From an uncultured Pelagibacteraceae bacterium (GTDB taxonomy: Bacteria > Pseudomonadota > Alphaproteobacteria > Pelagibacterales > Pelagibacteraceae): a stretch of 35,641 nucleotides of DNA. This document shows, piece after piece, positions 1 through 8,645 of the stretch (its first letter is position 1; every line of letters begins with the position of its first letter). Under the pieces are notes generated by a model. It was given only the letters and a program-made list of their open reading frames with translations, made no database searches and was not told the DNA's origin. The translations under genes and the position numbers were made by a program. The stretch lies in NCBI GenBank assembly GCA_902537895.1, contig CACBCU010000010.1, forward strand, positions 1-35,641, written 5' to 3'.

Positions 1-542
1 TGAGATCTTTTAAAAGTATTATTTTGACCTGTCCTTTTCCACAATTAAAAAAACTTTCTGAAAAATTCATAAATAATTCTTTTGTAAAAAAATCAATAAA
101 AATGGATGCAAATATAACTATCATGATTGCTATAAAAAAAAACAAAAAATCTAGTAGCAGCTACCTTTTCGACGACTCAATTCTTGGCTGGGCTGGTAAT
201 GAAAATTCAAAAAAAAGATTTAAATCAAAATATGATTTATGGACTCTACAAAGTACATTCAAGTGGGCAAATAAAAATATTAATCAAAATAAAAATAATA
301 AGAAAAAGAATTCAAAAATTATGATCGACAAATTCTTTCAACTTTCAAATATTAAAAAAACAAAAATCAATTTCTCTCTTAATCATGGCTGGAAATACTC
401 TTCGAATTCAAAACCTTTCAAAATTAAAAGTTTTTGGGATCCAAATAAAAAAATAGGTGTTTGTGCTGATTGGTTTGTGGGACCAAGACTGGAGTCGGGA
501 TGGATAAGTGCACAGGACCTATATAAAAAAATTTCAAGATAA
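1..542 (+). CDS. Renalase-like NAD(P)/FAD-dependent amine oxidase, C-terminal part (5' truncated by window)
   Basis: The reading frame is open to the left edge (first whole codon at base 3), so this is the 3' end of a gene starting outside the window; an internal TTG at 24 is not the start. About 180 residues are visible. The segment ILTCPFPQL near the left edge resembles the 'vvlavPapQ' strand of the COG3380/renalase family of flavin amine oxidases, and the C-terminal CADWFVGPRLESGWISAQD matches the family's final FAD-contacting segment (GDw..gprvE.AwlSG). The Rossmann GxGxxG motif would be upstream and cannot be checked. The substrate is unknown; the family oxidises reduced nicotinamide isomers or amines. 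Its stop lies one base from the stop of the convergent gene on the minus strand, with no terminator between them. Confidence 0.8.
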   Translation, partial: RSFKSIILTCPFPQLKKLSEKFINNSFVKKSIKMDANITIMIAIKKNKKSSSSYLFDDSILGWAGNENSKKRFKSKYDLWTLQSTFKWANKNINQNKNNKKKNSKIMIDKFFQLSNIKKTKINFSLNHGWKYSSNSKPFKIKSFWDPNKKIGVCADWFVGPRLESGWISAQDLYKKISR

Positions 543-543
543 A

Positions 544-1224
544 TTATTCAAAGCTTTTCAACCTGTATTCCCAATTTCCCATTCTTGAGTAAGACACTTT
601 TAAAATTCTTAAATTTTTTTGATCATACCAAATGTCAAAGTCTAATCGTTTATCTTTTGGAATACTCATATCTTTAGATTTAAGTGTAAAATGATCAACA
701 TCATAAATTTTTCCATAAAGGTCTATTTTTTCTTTTCTCACAAAAGTAACAACCTGTTCTTTAATACTTCCTGATATTGGACTTATTTGAGATCCTACTT
801 GTAAAATTTTATGATTCCACCAATTTCCAATAACACTATCAATGTTTGCTTCTCCATTGAATGAGGAGCCTTTAATATCAAATTTTTTACTATTTTTATT
901 TAACTTTAAATTTACAAATTTTTCTTTTTCATTTTGAAGAGTTTTAGAATCATATGATATCAACTGATCTTTTATGTATTTTTCTTCACCATATGATTCA
1001 ACCTTAAAAATTGTAGTTCCTAATAGATCGACAGAAAATTTAAATTGATTTGTAATAATAGTTTCTTCACCATTTCTTTCAAAAAAATAATAATTGTATC
1101 CAATTAGTTCACCATTTCTAAAAATCTCCATTTCAATTTTGTTATATTTATTGTAGTGACCCATATGTGCCATAGAAATAACTGGAAAAATTACAATAAA
1201 CAGAATGGCTATAAATTTTCTCAT
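544..1224 (-). CDS. Secreted DUF6134-type protein of unknown function
   Basis: 226 residues. The first ~19 residues form a classical signal peptide (MRKF, a hydrophobic stretch, then a VISMA-H cleavage-like site), so the mature protein is probably periplasmic. The rest is rich in beta-forming segments (FERNGEETIITNQFKFSVDLLG, then a GNWWNHKIL segment and a closing IWYDQKNLRILKVSYSR), which fits the DUF6134 family from memory; no catalytic motif is evident. Function is not known. It is convergent with the renalase-like gene (1-base gap) and divergent from the YczE-like gene, with 50 bases between starts, so the promoters for both must lie there or overlap the genes. Confidence 0.75.
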   Translation of the reverse strand: MRKFIAILFIVIFPVISMAHMGHYNKYNKIEMEIFRNGELIGYNYYFFERNGEETIITNQFKFSVDLLGTTIFKVESYGEEKYIKDQLISYDSKTLQNEKEKFVNLKLNKNSKKFDIKGSSFNGEANIDSVIGNWWNHKILQVGSQISPISGSIKEQVVTFVRKEKIDLYGKIYDVDHFTLKSKDMSIPKDKRLDFDIWYDQKNLRILKVSYSRMGNWEYRLKSFE

Positions 1225-1251
1225 TTAGCAATTACATTAGTGGACTTTATC

Positions 1252-1257
1252 TATAAT
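1252..1257 (+). promoter_or_regulatory. Possible -10 element in the divergent gap between the DUF6134 and YczE-like genes
   Basis: A perfect TATAAT lies 17 bases before the ATG at 1275. Read on the other strand the same place gives TATTAT, so one AT-rich core could serve both divergent genes. No convincing -35 box is seen. In DNA this AT-rich a chance match is likely, hence the low confidence. Confidence 0.3.
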
Positions 1258-1274
1258 AGAAATAACTTATTAAA

Positions 1275-1922
1275 ATGTTTCTAAAAATAAAGAAAATACC
1301 AAAAGTTAATTGGAGTTCTGATAAGCCATATAATTTTAAACCAAAATTTTCCACTTTCTTTTTTTTATGTTTTGGTCTGACATTATTTGGTCTTGGTGAA
1401 GGTTTACTAATTGTTTCCTTTACAGGCGCTTCTCCGTGGAGTGTTTTAGCTCAAGGTATCTCCTTAAATGTTAATTTAAGTATTGGAACAATTACTTTTT
1501 TAATAAGTATTACTGTATTAATTTTATGGATACCTTTGGGCCAAAAACTAGGAATGGGTACAATATTTAATGCCTTAATAATTGCCCTTATGATTGATCT
1601 TTGTATAAAGTATGTACCAACCCCATCTAATTATTTTAATCAATTAATCCTAGCAGTAATTTCTGTAATGATGGTTGGAATAGGAGGGGGCATATATCTA
1701 GTTTCAAACCTTGGTGCAGGACCAAGAGATGGATTAATGATTGGATTACAAAAAATAACTAATTTACCAGTGGCAGCCGTTAGAGCTTTTTTAGAAATTT
1801 CTGTCGTAAGCATTGGTTGGTATTTAGGTGGAACAGTAGGTGTAGGAACTCTTTTATTCGCTTTTGGTATTGGTCCGTGCGTTGCACTAGGTTTGTTTTT
1901 AGTTGATAAAATTTTTGATTAG
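1275..1922 (+). CDS. YczE/YitT-like integral membrane protein
   Basis: 215 residues with about five hydrophobic segments (roughly 28-50, 66-88, 93-112, 123-145 and 165-210). Two internally similar glycine-rich loops, GASPWSVLAQGI (residues 50-61) and GAGPRDGLMIGL (about 146-157), are the hallmark of the YczE/YyaS/YitT family, where a tandem 'GxxPxDxL' element occurs. Family members are uncharacterised inner-membrane proteins, some suspected of transport; no substrate can be read here. The ATG at 1275 is preceded by a 50-base divergent intergenic region. Its stop overlaps the stop of typA by 4 bases (tail-to-tail). Confidence 0.8.
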   Translation: MFLKIKKIPKVNWSSDKPYNFKPKFSTFFFLCFGLTLFGLGEGLLIVSFTGASPWSVLAQGISLNVNLSIGTITFLISITVLILWIPLGQKLGMGTIFNALIIALMIDLCIKYVPTPSNYFNQLILAVISVMMVGIGGGIYLVSNLGAGPRDGLMIGLQKITNLPVAAVRAFLEISVVSIGWYLGGTVGVGTLLFAFGIGPCVALGLFLVDKIFD

Positions 1923-3745
1923 GCAGCAGCGCCTGATTTTTCACTTCTTTTTCTTTCATGAGGATCAAGAATAGCTTTTCTTAATCTACAAGACTCTGGA
2001 GTAATTTCTAAAGCTTCATCTGTATTTAACATACTTAATTGTTCAGCAATCGACATTTTTCTGACAGGAGTTAAGACAACATTTTCATCAGTTCCTTGCG
2101 TTCTCATATTAGTTAATTTTTTTCCCTTCATGACATTAATAATCATATCTCCTGGCTTAGGTGATAGACCAACAATCATTCCTGGATAAACAGGATCGTT
2201 ATGAGTTACAAACATTTCTCCTCTAGCCTGTAAATTAAAGATTGCAAAAGCAACTGCCTTTCCTTGTTCCATAGAAATTAGAGCACCATTTCTTCTGCCC
2301 TCCATTTCCCCTTCAAATGGACCATATTCATGAAAAATTCTATTAATAACACCGTTTCCTTTTGTCAGCGTTAAAAATCTACTTGTGTATCCCATTAAGC
2401 CTCTTGTTGGTGCATGAAATATAAGTCTCTTTTTATTTTTACCAGTGTCTTTTAATTCTATTAATTTACCTTTTCTTCTATTCATTGAATCAATTATCTT
2501 TGATGAATGCTCCTCATCAAGATCCATAGTAATTTCTTCTATTGGTTCAAGCTTGTTACCATTTTCATCTTTTTTATAGAGGACTTTTGGAGGGCTCACA
2601 GTCATTTCAAAACCTTCTCTTCTCATTTGAGTAAGCAAAATTTCCAACATTAATTCACCACGACCACTAACCACAAAAGAATCATTTCCCTCATTTTCAG
2701 TGAATGTAATTCCAACATTATTTTGTGCCTCTTGAACTAATCGATCTCGAATTTGTGTGCTTGTTAATTTTTTGCCTTCTGTACCAGCCAAAGGAGATGT
2801 ATTTACAGTTATTGTAATTGACATAGTTGGAGGATCAATAGGAGTAGCTTCTATTGGTTCATTAACTTCAAGATCACAAATAGTATCTGCAACATTAGCA
2901 TTTTCTAAACCCGCAACAACCACAATATCTCCAGCTTCACCAACCTCAATTGGAACTTTTTTGGTACCTTCGTATCTAAAAATTTTAGTTAATCTTCCTT
3001 CATCAACTTTCTCTCCTTTTAAGTTGATTGCCTTAATTGCTTGATTAGCTTTTGCTGTTCCTTGTGAAATTCGACCTACTAAACTTCTTCCTAAGAAACT
3101 ATCAGCATAAAGAAGTGTAGAAAGCATAGCAAAAGGTTTTGATTTGTCTAATTCAGCTGGTTTAACATGGTCTACGATTTTATCTAAAAGTGGATTAAGA
3201 TTCTCTCTTGGACCATCAACTTCATGATCAGCCCATCCAGATCTTCCACTGGCATATAAAACTGGGAAATCTAGCTGGTCTTCATTAGCATCTAAACTTA
3301 CAAATAAGTCGAATGTTTCATCTAGAACTTCATTAGCTCTTTGATCTGATTTATCTAATTTATTTATAACCACAATTGGCTTCAAGCCTTGTTTTAATGC
3401 TTTTGCTAAAACAAACTTTGTTTGAGGCATCACACCTTCAGCTGAATCTATCAACAATAATGCTCCATCAGCCATACTAAGTACTCTTTCAACTTCAGCA
3501 GCAAAATCTCTGTGGCCTGGAGTATCAATAATGTTTATTCTTGAATTATTCCAATTAATCGAGGCAGGTTTAGCTAATATTGTAATTCCTCGTTCTTTTT
3601 CTAATTCTCCAGAGTCCATCAGCCTTTCATCAACAACTTCATTTTCTCTAAATGAGCCACTTTGTTTCATTAAGTTATCAATTAGGGTTGTTTTGCCATG
3701 ATCAACATGGGCAATTATGGTGATGTTTCTTATAGTATTATTCAT
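1919..3745 (-). CDS. typA: Ribosome-associated GTPase TypA/BipA
   Basis: 608 residues, the usual full length. The protein is a translational GTPase of the EF-G/LepA class that binds the 70S ribosome and is needed for growth under stress or cold and for 50S assembly in other bacteria. GTPase motifs are all present: G1 AHVDHGKT (12-19), switch I ERGIT (51-55), G3 DTPGH (74-78) and G4 NKLD (128-131). The BipA-specific C-terminal part follows, with GRGELMLEIL, RGLMGYTSRF and a basic tail (ILDPHERKRSEKSG). It is a single gene with its own upstream region (3746-3836). Its 3' end overlaps the convergent YczE-like gene by 4 bases. No Shine-Dalgarno sequence is visible before the ATG. Confidence 0.97.
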   Translation of the reverse strand: MNNTIRNITIIAHVDHGKTTLIDNLMKQSGSFRENEVVDERLMDSGELEKERGITILAKPASINWNNSRINIIDTPGHRDFAAEVERVLSMADGALLLIDSAEGVMPQTKFVLAKALKQGLKPIVVINKLDKSDQRANEVLDETFDLFVSLDANEDQLDFPVLYASGRSGWADHEVDGPRENLNPLLDKIVDHVKPAELDKSKPFAMLSTLLYADSFLGRSLVGRISQGTAKANQAIKAINLKGEKVDEGRLTKIFRYEGTKKVPIEVGEAGDIVVVAGLENANVADTICDLEVNEPIEATPIDPPTMSITITVNTSPLAGTEGKKLTSTQIRDRLVQEAQNNVGITFTENEGNDSFVVSGRGELMLEILLTQMRREGFEMTVSPPKVLYKKDENGNKLEPIEEITMDLDEEHSSKIIDSMNRRKGKLIELKDTGKNKKRLIFHAPTRGLMGYTSRFLTLTKGNGVINRIFHEYGPFEGEMEGRRNGALISMEQGKAVAFAIFNLQARGEMFVTHNDPVYPGMIVGLSPKPGDMIINVMKGKKLTNMRTQGTDENVVLTPVRKMSIAEQLSMLNTDEALEITPESCRLRKAILDPHERKRSEKSGAAA

Positions 3746-3836
3746 AAATCTGGGTTCTTATACATATTTAAACACTTTTGAAAACTTAAAAAAAACTACA
3801 CTAGGCTTGAATAAATTAAGGATTTTTTTTTAATTT

Positions 3837-3947
3837 TTATTTTTTTCGCTTTTCGCGTTTAAGTTTTCTCTTTTCTTTAAACGTTAATTTTGGTTTTTTT
3901 TTAATACTAGAGTCTTTAAATGATTTTCCACTATATCGTTTCGACAT
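3837..3947 (-). CDS. Small, highly basic 36-residue protein, unknown function
   Basis: An ATG at 3945-3947 opens 36 codons ending in TAA at 3837-3839. The product begins MSKRYSGKSFKDSS and ends LTFKEKRKLKREKRKK; more than 40% of residues are Lys or Arg and only one is a clear hydrophobic-core type in the last 15. It lies between the sulfotransferase stop (3960) and typA (start 3745), same strand as both, in the longest stretch otherwise lacking a gene. There is no hydrophobic segment and no strong Shine-Dalgarno. The composition suggests RNA or ribosome binding (inference only). Against it: A-rich DNA on this strand gives Lys-rich ORFs by chance. In favour: the non-A-rich start, the use of CGA/CGC/TCG codons and a location that otherwise has no explanation. 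Confidence 0.45.
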   Translation of the reverse strand: MSKRYSGKSFKDSSIKKKPKLTFKEKRKLKREKRKK

Positions 3948-3959
3948 ACTCTAGTTAAT

Positions 3960-4688
3960 TTATATAGTTAATGTATTTGAGTGAATACTGATTAGATTAT
4001 TCTTAACAAATCTAAAAATTTCACAATCATACTTGTTATATTTTTTAATTATATTTTCCTCATTCATGGTGATACCAGGGTAACTTTTTTTGTTTGAATG
4101 AAAATTAATTATTTTATTTAAGTTTTCAAATAAAATAATTTTATCAAAAGATGCTAAATTTTTTTTTGCTAAAACTATATTTTTTTTAAAATCTGAATTT
4201 AAATGACCTGAATAATATCTTGTATATTGATTATTTGCTTCCCATGCTTTTTTACAAAAATTATCCAAACCTGCTTTTGTTAAATGATAGTAATGATGTT
4301 TTTTATTTCTCAAAATATCATGATAATATGAGTAAACCCTTGCGACAGGGTCACGAATTACAGTTATTGTTTTAATATCACTAAAATTAGTATTTTTTTT
4401 TAATGGGTAGTGAGCAGTCCAATAACTTGGATAATAGGGTCTATAGACTTTATTTTTGTATTTTTTTTGTAATTCTAAATTGATTGATGTTCCACCGGTT
4501 TTTGGAACATGTATAAAGTAGATCTTATCTTTTATAATTTTATAATCTAGTTTTAATGTATTTAAACCATTTCTCAGTATTTGTTCTTCAAATGTTTTAT
4601 TAAACAACCTATCAATTGGTTTGATGAAAATTTTAGTAAATATTTTTATTAGTCTAGAATTACGTTTTAAATGTTTAGGTTTAATCAT
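3960..4688 (-). CDS. Sulfotransferase family protein (PAPS-dependent, cytosolic/Golgi-type fold)
   Basis: 242 residues. The 5'-phosphosulfate loop is seen as VPKTGGTSI (residues 61-69) and the 3'-phosphate-binding segment as IRDPVARVYSYYHD (111-124), the two diagnostic elements of the sulfotransferase family 2/heparan-sulfate-like group. Such enzymes move sulfate from PAPS to a sugar, lipid or peptide hydroxyl; the acceptor cannot be told. A basic N-terminus (KPKHLKRNSRLIKIF) may contact membrane or partner, but no clear TM segment is seen. It sits alone between the groESL terminator and typA: the terminator T-run ends 32 bases before its ATG, so its promoter must be squeezed there or it depends on read-through. 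Very AT- and Lys-rich, like a variable accessory gene. Confidence 0.85.
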   Translation of the reverse strand: MIKPKHLKRNSRLIKIFTKIFIKPIDRLFNKTFEEQILRNGLNTLKLDYKIIKDKIYFIHVPKTGGTSINLELQKKYKNKVYRPYYPSYWTAHYPLKKNTNFSDIKTITVIRDPVARVYSYYHDILRNKKHHYYHLTKAGLDNFCKKAWEANNQYTRYYSGHLNSDFKKNIVLAKKNLASFDKIILFENLNKIINFHSNKKSYPGITMNEENIIKKYNKYDCEIFRFVKNNLISIHSNTLTI

Positions 4689-4720
4689 ATGTTATGGAGA
4701 GTAATAAACATTTTTATCAT

Positions 4721-4750
4721 AAAAAACCCCCAGAAATTTCTTTCTGAGGG
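4721..4750 (-). terminator. Rho-independent terminator of groES-groEL
   Basis: On the minus strand CCCTCAGAAA and TTTCTGGGGG form a 10-bp stem (one U-G wobble) closed by a GAAA tetraloop and followed directly by six Ts (4721-4726). It begins about 50 bases after the groEL stop. On the plus strand the stem has a C-A mismatch and no T-run, so it acts in the groESL direction only. It is the only convincing intrinsic terminator I see in the window. Confidence 0.92.
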
Positions 4751-4802
4751 TATATAATTTGTTTAGCTTTTGTATTAAGAGTGTTCTCGTTGGGGGACCG
4801 TA

Positions 4803-6482
<1,680 letters not shown>

Positions 6483-6487
6483 TTATA

Positions 6488-6779
6488 TTATTTACTTGAA
6501 ATACCCATAATGTCAGATTCTTTCATTATGCTGTATTCTTTACCATCAATTTTGACTTCAGTTCCTGACCATTTGCCAAATAAAACTTTGTCTCCAACTT
6601 TAACATCCATTGGAATTTTTTTTTCCATCTTCAGTTTTTGCACCACCACCAACAGCAACAACTTTACCCTCTTGGGGCTTCTCTTGAGCTGTATCTGGAA
6701 TGATAATTCCTCCAGCAGTTTTTTCACTGCTATCTAAAACCTCAATTAAAACTCTATCGTGTAACGGTTTGAATTTCAT
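6488..6779 (-). pseudogene. groES: Co-chaperonin GroES, reading frame broken by a +1 base in an A9 tract
   Basis: GroES is the seven-membered lid of GroEL. From the ATG at 6777-6779 the frame gives a perfect GroES N-terminus ([14 protein letters not shown], the mobile loop [10 protein letters not shown], then [17 protein letters not shown]). The frame then fails, and the true C-terminus ([17 protein letters not shown] ... [12 protein letters not shown]) continues in another frame to TAA at 6488-6490. The break is at the poly-T/A run 6616-6624: nine As on the coding strand, where eight would restore a continuous 96-residue protein ending in the normal place. No other damage is seen, so this is most likely a sequencing or assembly error, a slippage-corrected gene, or a very recent mutation, not an old pseudogene. 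Strong GAGGAG Shine-Dalgarno at 6785-6790, 5 bases before ATG. Confidence 0.93.
6616..6624 (-). other. A9 homopolymer (coding strand), site of the groES frameshift
   Basis: Nine consecutive T on the plus strand. In frame, GGA-AAA-AAA-ATT-CCA needs eight; nine shifts the frame. A run of this type is prone both to read errors and to RNA polymerase slippage. Confidence 0.9.
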
Positions 6780-6784
6780 ATATT

Positions 6785-6790
6785 CTCCTC
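6785..6790 (-). promoter_or_regulatory. Strong Shine-Dalgarno of groES
   Basis: Minus strand GAGGAG, 5 bases before the ATG at 6777-6779. It fixes this ATG as the groES start, in the frame that is later broken. Confidence 0.8.
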
Positions 6791-6806
6791 TATAAATACC
6801 TTGTTC

Positions 6807-6834
6807 ATATAGAGATTGACGATACTATTTCAAG
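6807..6834 (-). promoter_or_regulatory. Possible sigma-32 (RpoH) heat-shock promoter of groESL
   Basis: On the minus strand CTTGAA (plus 6829-6834) is followed 15-16 bases later by TCTATAT/CTATATG (plus 6806-6813), close to the alphaproteobacterial RpoH pattern CTTGA(C/A) ... CYTATNT, though the spacer is slightly short. It lies just upstream of the groES Shine-Dalgarno. No CIRCE inverted repeat (TTAGCACTC-N9-GAGTGCTAA) is seen. Confidence 0.5.
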
Positions 6835-6903
6835 ATATACCTAGTATTTAGTTTATTAAAAAAGATAGGAAATTGGGGATTTTTTGGGTTATAGGTTATT
6901 TTG

Positions 6904-7722
6904 ATGACTAAAAATTTAGATAAAGATGGTTTCTGCTCAATTGTTGATAATTATCAGCTTTTTTATATAGATTTATGGGGTGTTATTCATAATGGAATAA
7001 ACCTTCATCAAGAAGCAATTAAAGTTTTAAAAGAAATAGCAAAAAAAGGCAAAGAATATATTCTACTCACAAATGCTCCAAGACCTAATGATGTCGTTAA
7101 ATCCTTTTTAGAAAAAATGGGCATGGAAAAAGAAATTAGAGACCACGTTTTTACATCTGGGCAAGCATCATTGAATTATCTTAAAAAAAATTTATCGAAT
7201 AAAAAATTTTTTCATGTAGGTCCGCCCCGAGATTTTGATTTGTTTAATGATTTTTATGAATTGAAGTCGGAAAATATCGACAGAAGTGATTATATTTTAT
7301 GCACAGGGTTATTTGAAAAATTTGATAAGGATTTAAATTACTATAAAGAATTATTTGAAAAAAACTTAAATAAAGAGATGATTTGTACCAATCCAGATTT
7401 AATTGTGGATAGAGGTAACAAGAGAGAACTTTGTGCAGGGTCGGTAGCTATGGTTTTTGAAAAAATGGGTGGTAAAGTAGTATATTTTGGCAAACCATAC
7501 CCAGAAGTCTACAATTTATCTATTGATAATAAAGGGAAAAAAATTCTTTCAGTTGGTGATAATTTAAATACAGATATTAAAGGTGCGAATCTTTTAAATT
7601 ATGACTCCTTAATTATTTCAAATGGTATTCATAAAAATGAAATTAAGGATAAAGGAATTGAAGCAACAGCTAAATCCTATGAAACAATCTGCAACTATAT
7701 TCAATCTGAGTTAAGATGGTAA
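6904..7722 (+). CDS. HAD superfamily class IIA hydrolase (NagD-like, TIGR01459 type)
   Basis: 272 residues from the ATG at 6904 (a TTG three bases earlier is less likely). The nucleophile motif YIDLWGVIHNG carries Asp23; the usual second Asp is replaced by Trp, as is typical of the 'DvWGVlHdG' HAD-IIA subgroup. Motif II is TNAPRP (T56), a conserved GKPYPEVY follows near 198, and the C-terminal Mg-site is VGDNLNTDIKGA (217-228). The C2-type cap lies between motifs II and III. The substrate is probably a small phosphomonoester; the subgroup is uncharacterised. It heads a plus-strand operon with ribF, ileS, lspA and others, its stop overlapping ribF by 7 bases; the link to ribF makes a flavin-nucleotide phosphatase role an appealing guess only. 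Confidence 0.9.
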   Translation: MTKNLDKDGFCSIVDNYQLFYIDLWGVIHNGINLHQEAIKVLKEIAKKGKEYILLTNAPRPNDVVKSFLEKMGMEKEIRDHVFTSGQASLNYLKKNLSNKKFFHVGPPRDFDLFNDFYELKSENIDRSDYILCTGLFEKFDKDLNYYKELFEKNLNKEMICTNPDLIVDRGNKRELCAGSVAMVFEKMGGKVVYFGKPYPEVYNLSIDNKGKKILSVGDNLNTDIKGANLLNYDSLIISNGIHKNEIKDKGIEATAKSYETICNYIQSELRW

Positions 7723-8645
7723 AGATGAAGTTATATAATAGTTTTAATATAAAAAAAAAACATAAAAACTCAATTATTTTGATTGGTAATTTCGATGGAA
7801 TTCATCTAGGGCATCAAAAATTATTTAAACTCGCGAAAATGTACAAAAAAAAATACTCATTTAAGATTGGTGTTTTAACTTTTGAGCCAATGCCCAAAAT
7901 GTTTTTTAACCCAAATCTAAAAAATTTCCGATTATCTAATCTAAACCAAAAAATTGAAAATTTAAGTAAATTCAATGTCGATTTTGTCATTATTAAGAAA
8001 TTTGATCGTAAATTTTCAAAAACAAAATCAATTTCATTTATTAAAAAAACTTTAGGTAAAAAAATAAATCCAAAATTTATTTTTGTAAGTAATAATTTTA
8101 GGTTCGGAAACAAAAGAGAAGGGGACGTAAAACAATTAATGAAGTATGAGAGTTTATGTAATTATAAAATTGTTAAACCACAACCTTTGGTAATAAAAAA
8201 AAGAATGATTTCATCTTCTCTATTAAGAAAGTATCTACAGAGCGGAAAACTTAATCATGTAAATAAACTTTTAAATAGAAATTGGTCTATTGAGGGAAAA
8301 ATTCAAAAAGGTAGACAGTTAGGAACAAAGATTGGTTTCCCAACAGCTAATTTAGACATTAATAATTACATTTTGGCTAAACCAGGCGTTTATGCTGTTA
8401 AAGTTAAGAAAAAAAAAAGTTCAAAATATATAAGGGGGATAGCAAATTTAGGATATCGACCTACATTTAACGGAAAAAAAATATTGTTAGAGGTTCATTT
8501 ATTTAATTTTTCTGAAAATTTGTATAATAAGTATCTAAGAGTGGATTTTTTAAAATTTATAAGAGCTGAAAAAAAATTCAAAAATGTAGATCAATTGAGA
8601 AAACAGATTAAAGTTGATCTCGAAATTGCAAAAAAAAATAAATGA
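7716..8645 (+). CDS. ribF: Bifunctional riboflavin kinase/FAD synthetase
   Basis: 309 residues, the normal length for RibF. The N-terminal nucleotidyltransferase domain (FMN + ATP to FAD) shows GNFDGIHLGH (24-33), with the second lobe ending in ISSSLLRKYLQSG (about 163-175). The C-terminal riboflavin kinase domain starts near 185 with GRQLGTKIGFPTANLD (about 198-213), the PTAN motif being diagnostic, then YRPTF and the beta-barrel end. The ATG at 7716 overlaps the HAD stop; ATG at 7725 is an alternative that removes three residues. It overlaps ileS by an ATGA. It contains an A10 run (7751-7760) in frame. Confidence 0.97.
   Translation: MVKMKLYNSFNIKKKHKNSIILIGNFDGIHLGHQKLFKLAKMYKKKYSFKIGVLTFEPMPKMFFNPNLKNFRLSNLNQKIENLSKFNVDFVIIKKFDRKFSKTKSISFIKKTLGKKINPKFIFVSNNFRFGNKREGDVKQLMKYESLCNYKIVKPQPLVIKKRMISSSLLRKYLQSGKLNHVNKLLNRNWSIEGKIQKGRQLGTKIGFPTANLDINNYILAKPGVYAVKVKKKKSSKYIRGIANLGYRPTFNGKKILLEVHLFNFSENLYNKYLRVDFLKFIRAEKKFKNVDQLRKQIKVDLEIAKKNK

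Noticed and set aside
1780-1968. Minus-strand ORF opposite the YczE-like gene and typA end
   Set aside because: Overlaps two well-supported genes and has no family resemblance.
4751-4802. Small RNA or second hairpin between groEL and its terminator
   Set aside because: No self-complementary stem found; it is simply the groEL 3' untranslated stretch.
6488-6727. A 79-residue ORF with its own ATG, as a stand-alone gene
   Set aside because: Its last ~42 residues are the GroES C-terminus, and the first part is a shifted-frame readout of the GroES N-terminal half; it is a by-product of the A9 frameshift.
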